Shown: piece by piece, positions 1 through 8,553 of the stretch
How the letters are laid out: each line of letters starts with the position of its first letter
Position numbering within the stretch: the first letter of the stretch is position 1
From: Mesotoga infera
GTDB taxonomy: Bacteria > Thermotogota > Thermotogae > Petrotogales > Kosmotogaceae
Assembly (NCBI RefSeq): GCF_900157305.1
Contig: NZ_LS974202.1
Location: 124,001-188,000 of the forward strand
DNA: 64,000 nt
Reading direction: 5' to 3'
The notes under the pieces: model-generated
What the model saw: only the letters and a program-made list of their open reading frames with translations
What the model was told of the DNA's origin: nothing
The model's database searches: none
Program-made: the position numbers and the translations under genes

Positions 1-1442
1 GCCGAGGCATCGGTTGTTAATTGGTCTCTTACCGTCAGCAGTCCGATGTCAGTGTACAACTTTGCCGTAGTATCGTTATAATTTCCCGTGCTCAAATGAA
101 GGTAACGTTTTATACCGTCGTCTTCTTCTCTTACTATAAGTAGCATTTTCGCATGTGTCTTCAAACCCACCAGTCCATACACTACGTGGCAGCCTGCTCT
201 CTCCAGCATTTTTGCCCACTGTATGTTGCTCTCTTCGTCAAACCTGGCCTTGATCTCTACAAGCACCGTAACCTGTTTTCCGCTATTGGCCGCATGGACT
301 AGCGCATCGATGATCGAAGAATTCCCGCTGACCCTGTAGAGCGTCTGCTTTATGGCCAGTACACGGGGGTCTTCGGCCGCTTTATAGACCAGATCGGATA
401 TGTGCTTAAATGATTCGAAAGGGTGATGAAGCATTATATCTTCATCCCTTACGATCTTGAAGAGATCGTTCTGCCCGTAAAGATCGGGCGAAGCCTGCGG
501 AAGGGCCTTTGGGTATCTGAGGTTATCGAATCCTTTCAGCTGAACGAATTTCATCCATAACGTAAGATCCAGGGGAGTTCCCGAAATGTATATATCCTCG
601 TCTGTCAACTCGAGCATCTCTTTCAAATATTCTCTCAATTCAACATTCATACCTTTTTCGATTTCCAACCTCACCGGAAAGCCCCACCTACGTCTTTGAA
701 GGGATTTCTCTATCTCGATCAACAAATCATGTTCATCTTCTTCTTCGATGCTCAAGTCGGCGTTTCGCGTGATCCTGAATGCATGAATATCTTTGATGGG
801 GTATCCCGAGAAGAGCCTGTTCATGTGGGATTTCAATATGTCTCCCATGAAAGTGAAACACTGCCCTTTCTTCGAGGGCAGTTTGATCAATCTTGGAAGA
901 ACGGGAGGTATCTGAACCACAGCAAAAAGCGATTGATCCTTCTGATCAAACACCACTCCAAGATTGATGCTCTTGTTCTGGAGAAAGGGAAAGGGTCTAG
1001 ACTGATCGATCGCCATCGGTGTGACGACGGGATATACGGTGTCAGTGAAGTACCTCTCGATGTATTCTTTCTGTTCATTATCGAACTCTTCGGGCTTGAG
1101 AAAGAAGATATTTTCTTTTTTCAAAGCCGGCAGCAGCGATCTGTGAAGGCAATTGTTCTGACGCTCAACCATTTCGTGAACCTTGATCGAAATTGCCTTT
1201 AGTTGTTCTGTCGCGGTCATTCCGGATGGATCTATACCTGTGTATCCGGCCTCTTGCTGTTCTTTGAGACCGGCTACTCTAATCATAAAAAACTCGTCTA
1301 GATTAGAAGATGTGATCGAAAGAAATTTTAACCTTTCAAAAACCGGATTTTCCTTGTCGAAAGCCTCCTCAAGAACTCTTTCGTTGAAATCAAGCCAGCT
1401 AAGTTCCCTGTTCAGGTACAGATTGGGATCGTCAAGATTCAA
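1..1442 (-). CDS. ppk: Polyphosphate kinase 1, C-terminus outside the window
   Basis: PPK1 reversibly transfers the gamma-phosphate of ATP onto polyphosphate. The N-terminal signature NRELSWLDFNERVLEEA starts at about residue 11, DIMLHHPFESF follows at 335-345, and GLKTHAK carries His430, matching the phosphorylated His435 of E. coli by position and context. The reading frame stays open to base 1 at the DIGLLT motif, so about 480 of the usual ~700 residues are present and the C-terminus is missing. I chose the TTG start at 1442 because an AAGGTG site lies about 9 nt upstream and no better start keeps the signature. It overlaps the end of the upstream Ppx-like gene by 11 nt, which suggests translational coupling of polyphosphate synthesis and turnover genes. 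Confidence 0.95.
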   Translation of the reverse strand, partial: MNLDDPNLYLNRELSWLDFNERVLEEAFDKENPVFERLKFLSITSSNLDEFFMIRVAGLKEQQEAGYTGIDPSGMTATEQLKAISIKVHEMVERQNNCLHRSLLPALKKENIFFLKPEEFDNEQKEYIERYFTDTVYPVVTPMAIDQSRPFPFLQNKSINLGVVFDQKDQSLFAVVQIPPVLPRLIKLPSKKGQCFTFMGDILKSHMNRLFSGYPIKDIHAFRITRNADLSIEEEDEHDLLIEIEKSLQRRRWGFPVRLEIEKGMNVELREYLKEMLELTDEDIYISGTPLDLTLWMKFVQLKGFDNLRYPKALPQASPDLYGQNDLFKIVRDEDIMLHHPFESFKHISDLVYKAAEDPRVLAIKQTLYRVSGNSSIIDALVHAANSGKQVTVLVEIKARFDEESNIQWAKMLERAGCHVVYGLVGLKTHAKMLLIVREEDDGIKRYLHLSTGNYNDTTAKLYTDIGLLTVRDQLTTDAS

Positions 1443-2982
1443 CGGGATTCACCTTCTTCTTAAGGCTGGCTTTCAAGCCAAAAGCCTCTTCGAAAAGTCT
1501 AGCTTTACTGTTGAAAGCCCACTCCTCTAGCAGTATGTCTTCTCTCGAGTGAATGGTTAAGGAAATCTCGTTATCCTTCAGCCTTACTTTTATAACGTCA
1601 ATTTTTTCCGAATGGGATCTGTCGAGCGCATCGGCAAGCCTTAATATACCTGCCAGTTTGGAAACTTTAACTCTCTGCTCCATTGAGAGAGTTCCGAAAG
1701 CGGGATCCGATTCCGAGGGAATGATATTGCTGTGAAAAAGAGAGATCAGGGCTATTATTTCCAGATCCGCCTGACTAATACCCGGCAGATTCGACCCCCT
1801 TATGAGTTCGTAAGACCTTCTGTAATGTTCTGTGAAGTTAACGTATTTACCTATATCGTGAACTAGAGAAGCTACTTTAAGCATCAGCGCATCGTTTTCA
1901 TCCAGTCCGTAGGGTGTCTTCAATTTCTGGAAAATCGCCATAGCGTTTTTGACCACTCTGTTTCCATGTTCTTCGTCGAAGAAAAAACGTTTTCCGAGGG
2001 TCCTGGCACACTGTACTATATCTTCTCTGAAGTTTTCGAGACGTTTCTTGGTCTCTCTGGTCAGAAGAATCTCTTTCAACAAGGCATCCTGAAGGGTGAC
2101 ACGGCTGGCATATATGCACTTACTTTTTGTGAAGCTGGCAAGAAGCCTGTAGATTCCCAGAGAAGGGAGGAGTATTTCAGCGACTTCCTCTGCGATCCCA
2201 TACATCTGGGCTACCTCCGACGGTGTACAGCTCTTGAGAGTGTCGTACAGTTCGTCTAGCTTCGCGATCGGAATTTGAGTGATACCCGCTCCGGCAGGTG
2301 TTGCACATAAGGAAGCGATGATTTCTATTTCCTGACCGCATACAACGAAATGATCGATCTTTCCGAAAGGTGAGGATTTGGGTATCATTTCCTTGAAGGA
2401 GCTCAGATAATCCTCGACTATCTGGTGGAACCTGTTGGTTTTCGATTGAAGCTCCCCGAGCAACTCCGTTAATTTTAAAGATCCAAGCTTTATATTTTGA
2501 GTGCTGTACAGTCTTCCTCTCTTATACCAGGCTACTCCAAGACTGCCAGTGCCAATGTAGGCGATCAAGGCTTTGTTCTTTTGCAATTCTTCGTTTCCGC
2601 TCATCTCAGACAACATTTCTCTATAGATGATACCCTTCTCTTCCGAATCGTCGAGAATTCTGACTTTTATCCTGGTTTTGCCGACTATCTGATCGAGAAG
2701 GTAGTCGCGATTGATGGCTTCCCGGACGGCAGTTGTTGCAACCGTACGCAAAGACGCCACCTTGTACTCGCGGGTGAGCTTTTTAAAGCCTTTGATGATC
2801 TTGCATGTTTTTTCTATTTTTTCCTGGCTCACTCTTCCAGTGTTGAAGGTGTCTCTTCCTATGCTCAAAGGATATTCGAGTGATTCTAAGACTTTAATTT
2901 TTCCGGCTTTACATTCGCCGATGACTAAAAACAAGGCGTTGGATGATATATTTATTACCGCCCCGACTTTTCCATCACTCAT
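1432..2982 (-). CDS. Ppx/GppA-like protein with C-terminal HD domain
   Basis: A 516-residue protein of the exopolyphosphatase / guanosine pentaphosphate phosphatase family (actin-like ATPase fold, residues ~1-300) followed by an HD domain with HD at residues 375-376 (LVHDIGK). Ppx enzymes release phosphate from polyphosphate ends, and the position directly before ppk supports a polyphosphate role. The family hallmarks are changed. The first phosphate loop reads INISSNA where DIGSNS is usual, and the second reads YIGTGSLGV where D-IGGGS-TE is usual, so key acidic residues look lost. The VATTAVREAINRD segment is well kept. The ATG start follows a GGGAGGTAA site and lies 3 nt after the ROK gene. 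A regulatory or HD-only enzyme is a fair alternative. Confidence 0.8.
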   Translation of the reverse strand: MSDGKVGAVINISSNALFLVIGECKAGKIKVLESLEYPLSIGRDTFNTGRVSQEKIEKTCKIIKGFKKLTREYKVASLRTVATTAVREAINRDYLLDQIVGKTRIKVRILDDSEEKGIIYREMLSEMSGNEELQKNKALIAYIGTGSLGVAWYKRGRLYSTQNIKLGSLKLTELLGELQSKTNRFHQIVEDYLSSFKEMIPKSSPFGKIDHFVVCGQEIEIIASLCATPAGAGITQIPIAKLDELYDTLKSCTPSEVAQMYGIAEEVAEILLPSLGIYRLLASFTKSKCIYASRVTLQDALLKEILLTRETKKRLENFREDIVQCARTLGKRFFFDEEHGNRVVKNAMAIFQKLKTPYGLDENDALMLKVASLVHDIGKYVNFTEHYRRSYELIRGSNLPGISQADLEIIALISLFHSNIIPSESDPAFGTLSMEQRVKVSKLAGILRLADALDRSHSEKIDVIKVRLKDNEISLTIHSREDILLEEWAFNSKARLFEEAFGLKASLKKKVNPVES

Positions 2983-2985
2983 GAC

Positions 2986-3951
2986 TTACCTCCCTTGGAG
3001 TATTATTCCAAGGCCGTTTTCGATCAATGAAATAGCTCCGAAGAGACTGGCATCATCGCCCAGTTCAGATAGCTCAATACGACAAGCAGAGAAAAGACCA
3101 GGAATAGCCAGTTCACTGGCTTTGGCCTTTATTCTCTCTATCATAAGCTCTCCCATTGCTTCTATAACACCGCCCCCAAAAACCACCAGTTGCGGGTTAA
3201 GAAGGTTTATAACGGACGCGGTAGCAATGCCCAGATAATCGGCTGCCCTGTCCATGACTTCAACCGTGAGAGAATCTCCTCCGACATAGGCCTCTTTCAG
3301 GTGTGAGCTCTTCAACACATAACCTTCCCTCGATAGAAGATCTTCGAAGTAGGTCTTTCTACCCCTGGCGATCTGAGACCTGAAGATTTTTGTGATCGCG
3401 GTTTTGGAAGCGAGACTCTCAAGACACCCTCTTGCGCCGCAACCACACAACGGTCCGTCCGGTAGTACGATCATGTGACCAATCTCACCTGCTCCCCCAG
3501 TCGAACCACCGAATATTGAGCCGTTTATTACTATCCCCCCTCCGATTCCCGTACCCACGAAAAAACCTACAAGATTAGAACAACCTTTGCCGATGCCGTG
3601 TTTCCAGACGCCTAAAAGACTTACATTGGCGTCGTTTCCAATGTAAGCCGGTACGGAATAACGTTGGACCAATTTCTCTTCCAGAGGGTAATCTTTCCAG
3701 GAGAGGTTCGGACTGAAGAGAATTCTCCCGCGATCTATGACTCCGGGGACACCGGCCCCTATGGCCACAAGCCTTCCCGAATCGTCACGTAGTGAGTCGA
3801 TGACCTTGCACACCTGACCGAAGATAACTTCTTCGCCCCTATCTGCCTTGCTCTGTTTCTTGCTTCTCTTTATTATCTTCCCTTCTTCATCGAAGAGCGC
3901 CCCAAGTATCTTCGTGCCTCCGATGTCCAGACCGATGTATTGATCACTCAT
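2986..3951 (-). CDS. ROK-family sugar kinase (glucokinase-like)
   Basis: ROK kinases phosphorylate glucose or related hexoses with ATP in the cytoplasm. Visible motifs are DIGGTK (9-14, ATP binding), GNDAN (105-109, with the catalytic Asp107), GTGIGGG (133-139), GEIGHM with zinc-ligand His159, and the zinc cysteine cluster CGCGARGC (169-176). Length 321 residues is normal for the family. No N-terminal winged helix is present, so this is a kinase rather than a ROK repressor. I chose the ATG at 3951, spaced 5 nt from GAGGGGTGG; a GTG at 3960 would add three residues but overlaps that site. First gene of a ROK-Ppx-ppk operon. The exact sugar cannot be read from the sequence. Confidence 0.9.
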   Translation of the reverse strand: MSDQYIGLDIGGTKILGALFDEEGKIIKRSKKQSKADRGEEVIFGQVCKVIDSLRDDSGRLVAIGAGVPGVIDRGRILFSPNLSWKDYPLEEKLVQRYSVPAYIGNDANVSLLGVWKHGIGKGCSNLVGFFVGTGIGGGIVINGSIFGGSTGGAGEIGHMIVLPDGPLCGCGARGCLESLASKTAITKIFRSQIARGRKTYFEDLLSREGYVLKSSHLKEAYVGGDSLTVEVMDRAADYLGIATASVINLLNPQLVVFGGGVIEAMGELMIERIKAKASELAIPGLFSACRIELSELGDDASLFGAISLIENGLGIILQGR

Positions 3952-4069
3952 TTTTTCCACCCCTCAAGATGATCCTATAATAGATAATATAACAATCCAG
4001 GTGAAAAACTGAGTATATAAAGCTCTGCAAACGTTGAATTGACCGCTGCCGAAAACAGCATCACTTTTA

Positions 4070-4098
4070 TTGACAGGGGATATTTAGTATAATCTAAA
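4070..4098 (+). promoter_or_regulatory. Probable sigma70-type promoter for the regulator/phosphorylase pair
   Basis: A perfect TTGACA lies at 4070-4075. A 17-nt spacer leads to TCTAAA at 4093-4098, while a perfect TATAAT sits at 4088-4093 but only 12 nt from the TTGACA. Which hexamer is used is unclear. The region lies between divergent genes, 30 nt before the ATG at 4127, whose ribosome site is GGGGTGAT. Confidence 0.45.
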
Positions 4099-4126
4099 TA
4101 CCTACTCCATAATGGGGTGATATACG

Positions 4127-5227
4127 ATGTTTGTGGAAAAAGTGAGTTTTGTTGATTCGCTCGCCTACGACTTTCTTTTGAGTCTGATCCGTCTGAACTG
4201 CAATGAAATGATCATGGGTTCCTACGCTGATCAGGAATTCGTCAACTGGTTCAAACCTGACGCGGAAATAACGGATTGGGTAAAAGAAACCGGAAAAAGA
4301 CTGCCTCCCGATATAAAAGAGCTGCTAGATCGTTTTTTCAACTGTGAAACGTATTTCGGAATAGCGCTGTTTTCATTGATACAGGAACTGGATCTAATAA
4401 CTCCAGAGGAGCTAATTGTAGAGATAAAAAGAATTCCGGAGAAGTATCTTCTTAGTCATTTTCTGCGTACCGGGTTCGGTCCGGATGTCAAAGACAGAAA
4501 CCTTCCCAATCTGGAGAAAATTGTGGAAAAGATAACCAGCGACGACAAAGAGATGCTGATTTTCATAACCGAAAGCACAGTATTTTCCCCGTCTCAAAAG
4601 GCCAATTTGATGGAGCTTTTCTCTGATCCGGTGAAGACTAAAGAGGATTATCTTTATCTTCTGGAGTGGTATCTAGAGAACGTTTTCAATTCGATGAAAG
4701 TTCGCATTAAGAATTCGAACCAAAGGCAACTGAAGCTGCTTGAAAAATATATTACTGAAAATGGCGACGATTATTTCCAGAAGCTAGAAATAGTTACGGT
4801 GCCGGATATACTTGCCAAGGTCAGCCGAATAGAAATTGGAGTATCACAGTTTCTCGGAATCGATCAAGCCCATTCTATGGGCAATAAAGAAAGGTTTCTC
4901 TTTATTCTCGGCTACGACAGGATAGAGATTCCCTTTAGAGAAAAGGACATGCGTCTGGAGTGTATAGATGTCTTCGAAGCCCTCTCAAGTAAAGAGAGGC
5001 TCGCAATACTCAGGGCTTTGAAGAACACATCCTACACGCCAATCGCCATGTCTAAAAAGCTAAGAATCCCAGCCGGCGAACTCAACAACCATATAGAGAA
5101 ACTCAAGAAGGCCAGACTGATAGAAAGCTTCTTGGATGGTGAAAATCTGAAGTACACGGTAAATCCGCAGGAAATAAAGAAGATAGTTGACAAGTCTTTG
5201 AAGAGGCTGCTAGAGGAAGGCGATTGA
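4127..5227 (+). CDS. ArsR-type winged-helix regulator with a large N-terminal domain
   Basis: A 366-residue protein. Residues ~284-350 (SSKERLAILRALKN, then a recognition helix around AGELNNHIEKLKKARLI, then a wing) form an ArsR-like winged helix, and a short helical tail follows. The first ~280 residues are mostly helical, rich in charged residues, and I do not recognise them; they may form a ligand-binding or dimerisation module. Single-domain ArsR proteins are only ~100 residues, so the HTH here is a C-terminal add-on. The stop codon is directly followed by the ATG of the uridine phosphorylase-like gene, so the two are co-transcribed and the regulator may act on nucleoside use. That link is inferred from context only. 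Confidence 0.75.
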   Translation: MFVEKVSFVDSLAYDFLLSLIRLNCNEMIMGSYADQEFVNWFKPDAEITDWVKETGKRLPPDIKELLDRFFNCETYFGIALFSLIQELDLITPEELIVEIKRIPEKYLLSHFLRTGFGPDVKDRNLPNLEKIVEKITSDDKEMLIFITESTVFSPSQKANLMELFSDPVKTKEDYLYLLEWYLENVFNSMKVRIKNSNQRQLKLLEKYITENGDDYFQKLEIVTVPDILAKVSRIEIGVSQFLGIDQAHSMGNKERFLFILGYDRIEIPFREKDMRLECIDVFEALSSKERLAILRALKNTSYTPIAMSKKLRIPAGELNNHIEKLKKARLIESFLDGENLKYTVNPQEIKKIVDKSLKRLLEEGD

Positions 5228-5992
5228 ATGGAAAATCCTACTTATCATATTCGTATCAGTGATGCCAAGAAGATCGGCAAGTATGTGTTGCTTCCAGGTG
5301 ATCGTAGCCGTGTGGAAAGGATCGCCAAGTATTTTGAAAATCCAGTCCATGTGGCGAAAAATCGCGAGTATTTTACAATCACCGGCGAAGTTGCTGGTGA
5401 GCGAGTTTCGGTAATGTCAACCGGGATGGGAGGTCCCTGTATGGCTATTGCGGTTGAAGAACTCCGAACACTCGGTGTTCATACACTCATAAGGGTAGGA
5501 AGTGCTGGAAGCTTTCAGAAAAAACTCAAAATGGGAGAAGGGGTGATCGTTACCGGTGCTGTCAGAGATGACGGAACATCAAGTTCCTACGTTCCAGAAA
5601 TTTATCCCGCTGTCTCCCACCACCATGTTTTAAGGGCCCTTGAGAAGGCAGCTTCGATAATCGAGCACAGATGCCACATGGGTATAGTACTTTCGACCGA
5701 TTCATATTACGGCGCACGCTTCAACTGTGAAACAGCGAAGATGATCGAACTTTTAAAGAAGGCCAATACCCTATGTGTTGAGATGGAGAGTTCAACGCTT
5801 CTCACTCTGGGAGGTGTATTTGGTCTGAGGACCGGCTCGATTCTGACGATACGTGAAGAAATCGGTGAGGATGAGAAGCCTGTGACTCAGGCCGGAGAAA
5901 TCTTCGAGGATGGTCTGGAGAAATGCATACAGATATCAATAAAGGCTCTTGAATTGATAATAGAGAAGGATAAACTATTCAAATTTGATTGA
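5228..5992 (+). CDS. Nucleoside phosphorylase, uridine phosphorylase-like
   Basis: Cytoplasmic enzyme of the PNP/UDP family that splits a nucleoside with phosphate into base and ribose-1-phosphate. Motifs in order are PGDRSR (23-28, phosphate loop), STGMGGP (64-70), RVGSAGSF (89-96) and VEMES (184-188, ribose contact). Length 254 residues is typical of bacterial uridine phosphorylases, and the N-terminal YHIRIS...GKYVLLPGD pattern fits uridine phosphorylase better than hexameric PNP, but substrate is not proven. The ATG follows the regulator stop with no gap, indicating coupled translation. A hairpin at 5995-6020 ends the unit. Confidence 0.88.
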   Translation: MENPTYHIRISDAKKIGKYVLLPGDRSRVERIAKYFENPVHVAKNREYFTITGEVAGERVSVMSTGMGGPCMAIAVEELRTLGVHTLIRVGSAGSFQKKLKMGEGVIVTGAVRDDGTSSSYVPEIYPAVSHHHVLRALEKAASIIEHRCHMGIVLSTDSYYGARFNCETAKMIELLKKANTLCVEMESSTLLTLGGVFGLRTGSILTIREEIGEDEKPVTQAGEIFEDGLEKCIQISIKALELIIEKDKLFKFD

Positions 5993-5994
5993 AA

Positions 5995-6020
5995 AGGGCC
6001 GATCACTCGGAATCGGCCCT
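5995..6020. terminator. Hairpin between convergent genes
   Basis: A 9-bp perfect stem AGGGCCGAT / ATCGGCCCT with an 8-nt loop sits between two convergent genes. Read on the minus strand it is followed by TTTTC, so it works best as the terminator of the minus-strand operon ending at 6035, and it may also end the plus-strand pair. Confidence 0.75.
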
Positions 6021-6034
6021 CAATTGTTGATTGA

Positions 6035-6727
6035 TCAATAGATCCTGGTGCTTGCCCTGGGGCCAGGAGTCTTTTCGAAGGCTTCCACAAGGTGGAATCT
6101 GTACGCGAAATCGTACCTGTCTGTTTTTATCGAAGGGTCTTTGGGAAGATGAAAGAGATCGTGTATGGCGCTAACGTAAGTATAATAATCGTCTCCCCTG
6201 GGCACAAATTCGCATATCACGCTGAACATTACACTGTAACCGGTCTGGTTATCGTAGAAAAGCAGGTTGGCCCTTGGGTCTTCCAAAACGTTCTTGTAGG
6301 TTCTCTTTTTGTACATCTCCATAGATGAGAGAATGCTTCTGTCGAACGTTTCAGGATTGGAATAAAGTTCGACCAGCATACCTACCCTCTCTCTAAAGGT
6401 TCTATCGGCCCCGATATCGTAGGATTTTCTTATGAGTTCCACGGCCCTCTCCCCCAGTTCCCGAATTTTGTCGGATCTGGGAACCAGTCCGAGTCCTTTT
6501 ATGCAAGAGTTGATGCAGAATTCATTTTCGTATTCTGGTGTGTTCATAACTACGGTATGGGGAGAGAAGTTTGGCATCCCCTTCTCCTCTCCCAGAAAGA
6601 TCTTCAAACCCTTGAGTCTATTGTCTATCTGCCAGCGAAAGAACTCTTCTGGCATTTCGTGAAGTTTGTACTCGTAGTTCTTTCCCCTAAATTCGAGCTT
6701 TGCCATGTTTTCGGTGTACTCCACCAT
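6035..6727 (-). CDS. Conserved-looking protein of unknown function, last gene of a peptide ABC operon
   Basis: I do not recognise this 230-residue protein. It looks soluble: no signal peptide or membrane segment, many charged and aromatic residues, and only a few cysteines (two in FCINSC near residue 72). The C-terminal part has a YTYVSAIHDLFHLPKDPS stretch with two histidines. Its ATG directly follows the stop of the upstream permease, so it is translated as part of the oligopeptide-type ABC operon, and a hairpin follows it. A second ATG seven codons in is a possible start. A role linked to the imported substrate is only inferred from position. Confidence 0.65.
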   Translation of the reverse strand: MVEYTENMAKLEFRGKNYEYKLHEMPEEFFRWQIDNRLKGLKIFLGEEKGMPNFSPHTVVMNTPEYENEFCINSCIKGLGLVPRSDKIRELGERAVELIRKSYDIGADRTFRERVGMLVELYSNPETFDRSILSSMEMYKKRTYKNVLEDPRANLLFYDNQTGYSVMFSVICEFVPRGDDYYTYVSAIHDLFHLPKDPSIKTDRYDFAYRFHLVEAFEKTPGPRASTRIY

Positions 6728-7585
6728 CTAACTATCCCTCTCTCTCAGTCTTGGATTAAAGGTCTTTTCAAGTGCAACTCCCAGCATCATTATCGAAAAA
6801 GAGCTAAGAAAAACAGCGATGCCAGGGAATATTATCCACCACCACGCACCGAGAACCATCGCGTTGTAAGTGCGGGCATAATTCAACATCTTTCCCCACG
6901 AAACCAGCCGGGGATCTCCGAACCCCAGAAAGGCAAGACCGGCTTCTGCCAGAATCGAACCACCAGCTGCGAAGGCAGCGGTGACGAAGAGTATGGAATA
7001 AGTCGCAGGAAGCAAGTGCCTGAAGAGAATGTGGCTTTTTTTAGCTCCGGCGCATCGTGCTGCCTCAACGTAACCACGCTTTCTCTCCGAAAGAACGATC
7101 GCTCTCGTAACTCTGGCAACCGAGGCCCAGCCGAAGAGAACGAAAATCATTACCATCACCCAAAAACTGCTTCCCAAAGTTGTCATCAGCAGTATCATTA
7201 TGGGTAGTCCGGGTAACACCATTATGAAATCGACTGCCCTCATAGAAAAGAGATCGGTCAGGCCGCCATAAGTGCCGGCCATCACTCCGATGAATCCACC
7301 CATGAAGGCAATGCCGATTCCTGTGACAAACCCTATAGTCAGCGAAACTCTACTGCCGTGAATTATCTGGCTGAGTATATCAACTCCAAAGCCGTCGGTC
7401 CCGAGTGGATACTCCCTTGAAGGCGCTTCCAGCGGAAAGCCTCTCTGGGTAATGTCGTAAGGATCGTAAGGCGAAATCCAGTCCGCTGTAACGGCGAGAA
7501 AAATAAAGAATACCAGTATAAAAATACTGATTTTTCCCTCCGGAGCTTTCCAGATGTCCTTCAAAAATTTTCTGTATTTTTTCAT
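6728..7585 (-). CDS. Oligopeptide-type ABC transporter permease (DppC/OppC-like)
   Basis: A 285-residue inner-membrane permease of the binding-protein-dependent family. It has an N-terminal membrane segment (SIFILVFFIFLAVTADW), the typical DPYDI and PLGTDGFGVD motifs of DppC proteins after it, about five further membrane spans, and an EAA loop (RKRGYVEAARCAGAKKSHILFRHLLP) that docks an ATPase. The ATG overlaps the stop of the partner permease by 4 nt. It forms the second half of a heterodimeric channel for peptides or, in Thermotogota, sometimes sugars taken up by Opp-type systems. No ATPase gene lies in the operon. Confidence 0.9.
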   Translation of the reverse strand: MKKYRKFLKDIWKAPEGKISIFILVFFIFLAVTADWISPYDPYDITQRGFPLEAPSREYPLGTDGFGVDILSQIIHGSRVSLTIGFVTGIGIAFMGGFIGVMAGTYGGLTDLFSMRAVDFIMVLPGLPIMILLMTTLGSSFWVMVMIFVLFGWASVARVTRAIVLSERKRGYVEAARCAGAKKSHILFRHLLPATYSILFVTAAFAAGGSILAEAGLAFLGFGDPRLVSWGKMLNYARTYNAMVLGAWWWIIFPGIAVFLSSFSIMMLGVALEKTFNPRLRERDS

Positions 7586-8544
7586 GTGTAAATCACCCTG
7601 GGATCAAAAGCGGCCTGGAGAACATCCGCCAGAAAATTGGCCATAATAACCAGTACGATAGTCATCAGGACAGTGGCTTGAAGAAGTGGATAATCAGAAT
7701 TTTTGGAAGCCTCAAGGACCAGCAGCCCCATTCCCTTCCAGGAAAAGATGGTCTCTATCAGTACTGCTCCTCCCACAAGCCCCGCTATTCTCAGTGTCAG
7801 TAGCGAGAAAAGTGGTCCGAGAGCGTTTCTGAGTACGTGCTTGCGACGGATTTCTCGCTCTCTCAGACCTTTAGCCTTCGCCGTTATTATGAAATCTTCC
7901 CCCAGGATATTCAGCGCTATATTTCTGACCTGTATCGCAAAACTCGGCATCCCTACGATGAAAAGAGTTATCCAGGGAAGAGCGGCGTGGTGGAGTATGC
8001 TTATCACTCTCGCCATACCACTCTCCAGCGGATCGAACATACCCTGCAGAGGAAATATGTTTAGATAGAACCCCGTTCCCATGACCAGCAGAAGGGCAAG
8101 CCAGAAAGTTGGAACGGAGTTCAATCCGAAAGCGAAGAACCTCATGAAGCGATCTAGCTTCTTACCCCTGTTGAAAGCTATGAATGTTCCTATCCAGAGC
8201 GCCACGAACATACTCAAGACGGTCGGCACCACGGTTAGCATCAGCGTCCACGGGAGCCTTTCGAGAATAACACCGACCACGTCTCTGCGGTAAGTGTACG
8301 AGACGCCGAGATCGCCCCTGAATGCGTTCCCTATAAATATAAAGTACTGTGTGATCAGGGGCTTGTCGAGTCCGAAGACAGCCTTGATTTCTTCTTTGAT
8401 TTCTTCTGGCAACCTAGGATCGCCGTAATATCTCTCCGCAGGGTCCCCCGGCAGAGACCTGATAAGTATGAAACTCATCGTCACCGCCAGGAAGACCGTC
8501 AATATCATTATGATGATTCTTTTAACAAGATAGGAGAGAGTCAT
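7582..8544 (-). CDS. Oligopeptide-type ABC transporter permease (DppB/OppB-like)
   Basis: A 320-residue permease with six predicted membrane spans. The N-terminus (YLVKRIIIMILTVFLAVTMS) and the following LIRSLPGDPAERYYG segment are characteristic of DppB proteins, and the EAA loop LREREIRRKHVLRNALGP lies about residues 225-245. It pairs with the DppC-like product of the next gene. It starts 9 nt after the binding-protein gene. Substrate is unknown; peptides are the usual cargo. Confidence 0.9.
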   Translation of the reverse strand: MTLSYLVKRIIIMILTVFLAVTMSFILIRSLPGDPAERYYGDPRLPEEIKEEIKAVFGLDKPLITQYFIFIGNAFRGDLGVSYTYRRDVVGVILERLPWTLMLTVVPTVLSMFVALWIGTFIAFNRGKKLDRFMRFFAFGLNSVPTFWLALLLVMGTGFYLNIFPLQGMFDPLESGMARVISILHHAALPWITLFIVGMPSFAIQVRNIALNILGEDFIITAKAKGLREREIRRKHVLRNALGPLFSLLTLRIAGLVGGAVLIETIFSWKGMGLLVLEASKNSDYPLLQATVLMTIVLVIMANFLADVLQAAFDPRVIYT

Positions 8545-8553
8545 ATTAACTAC

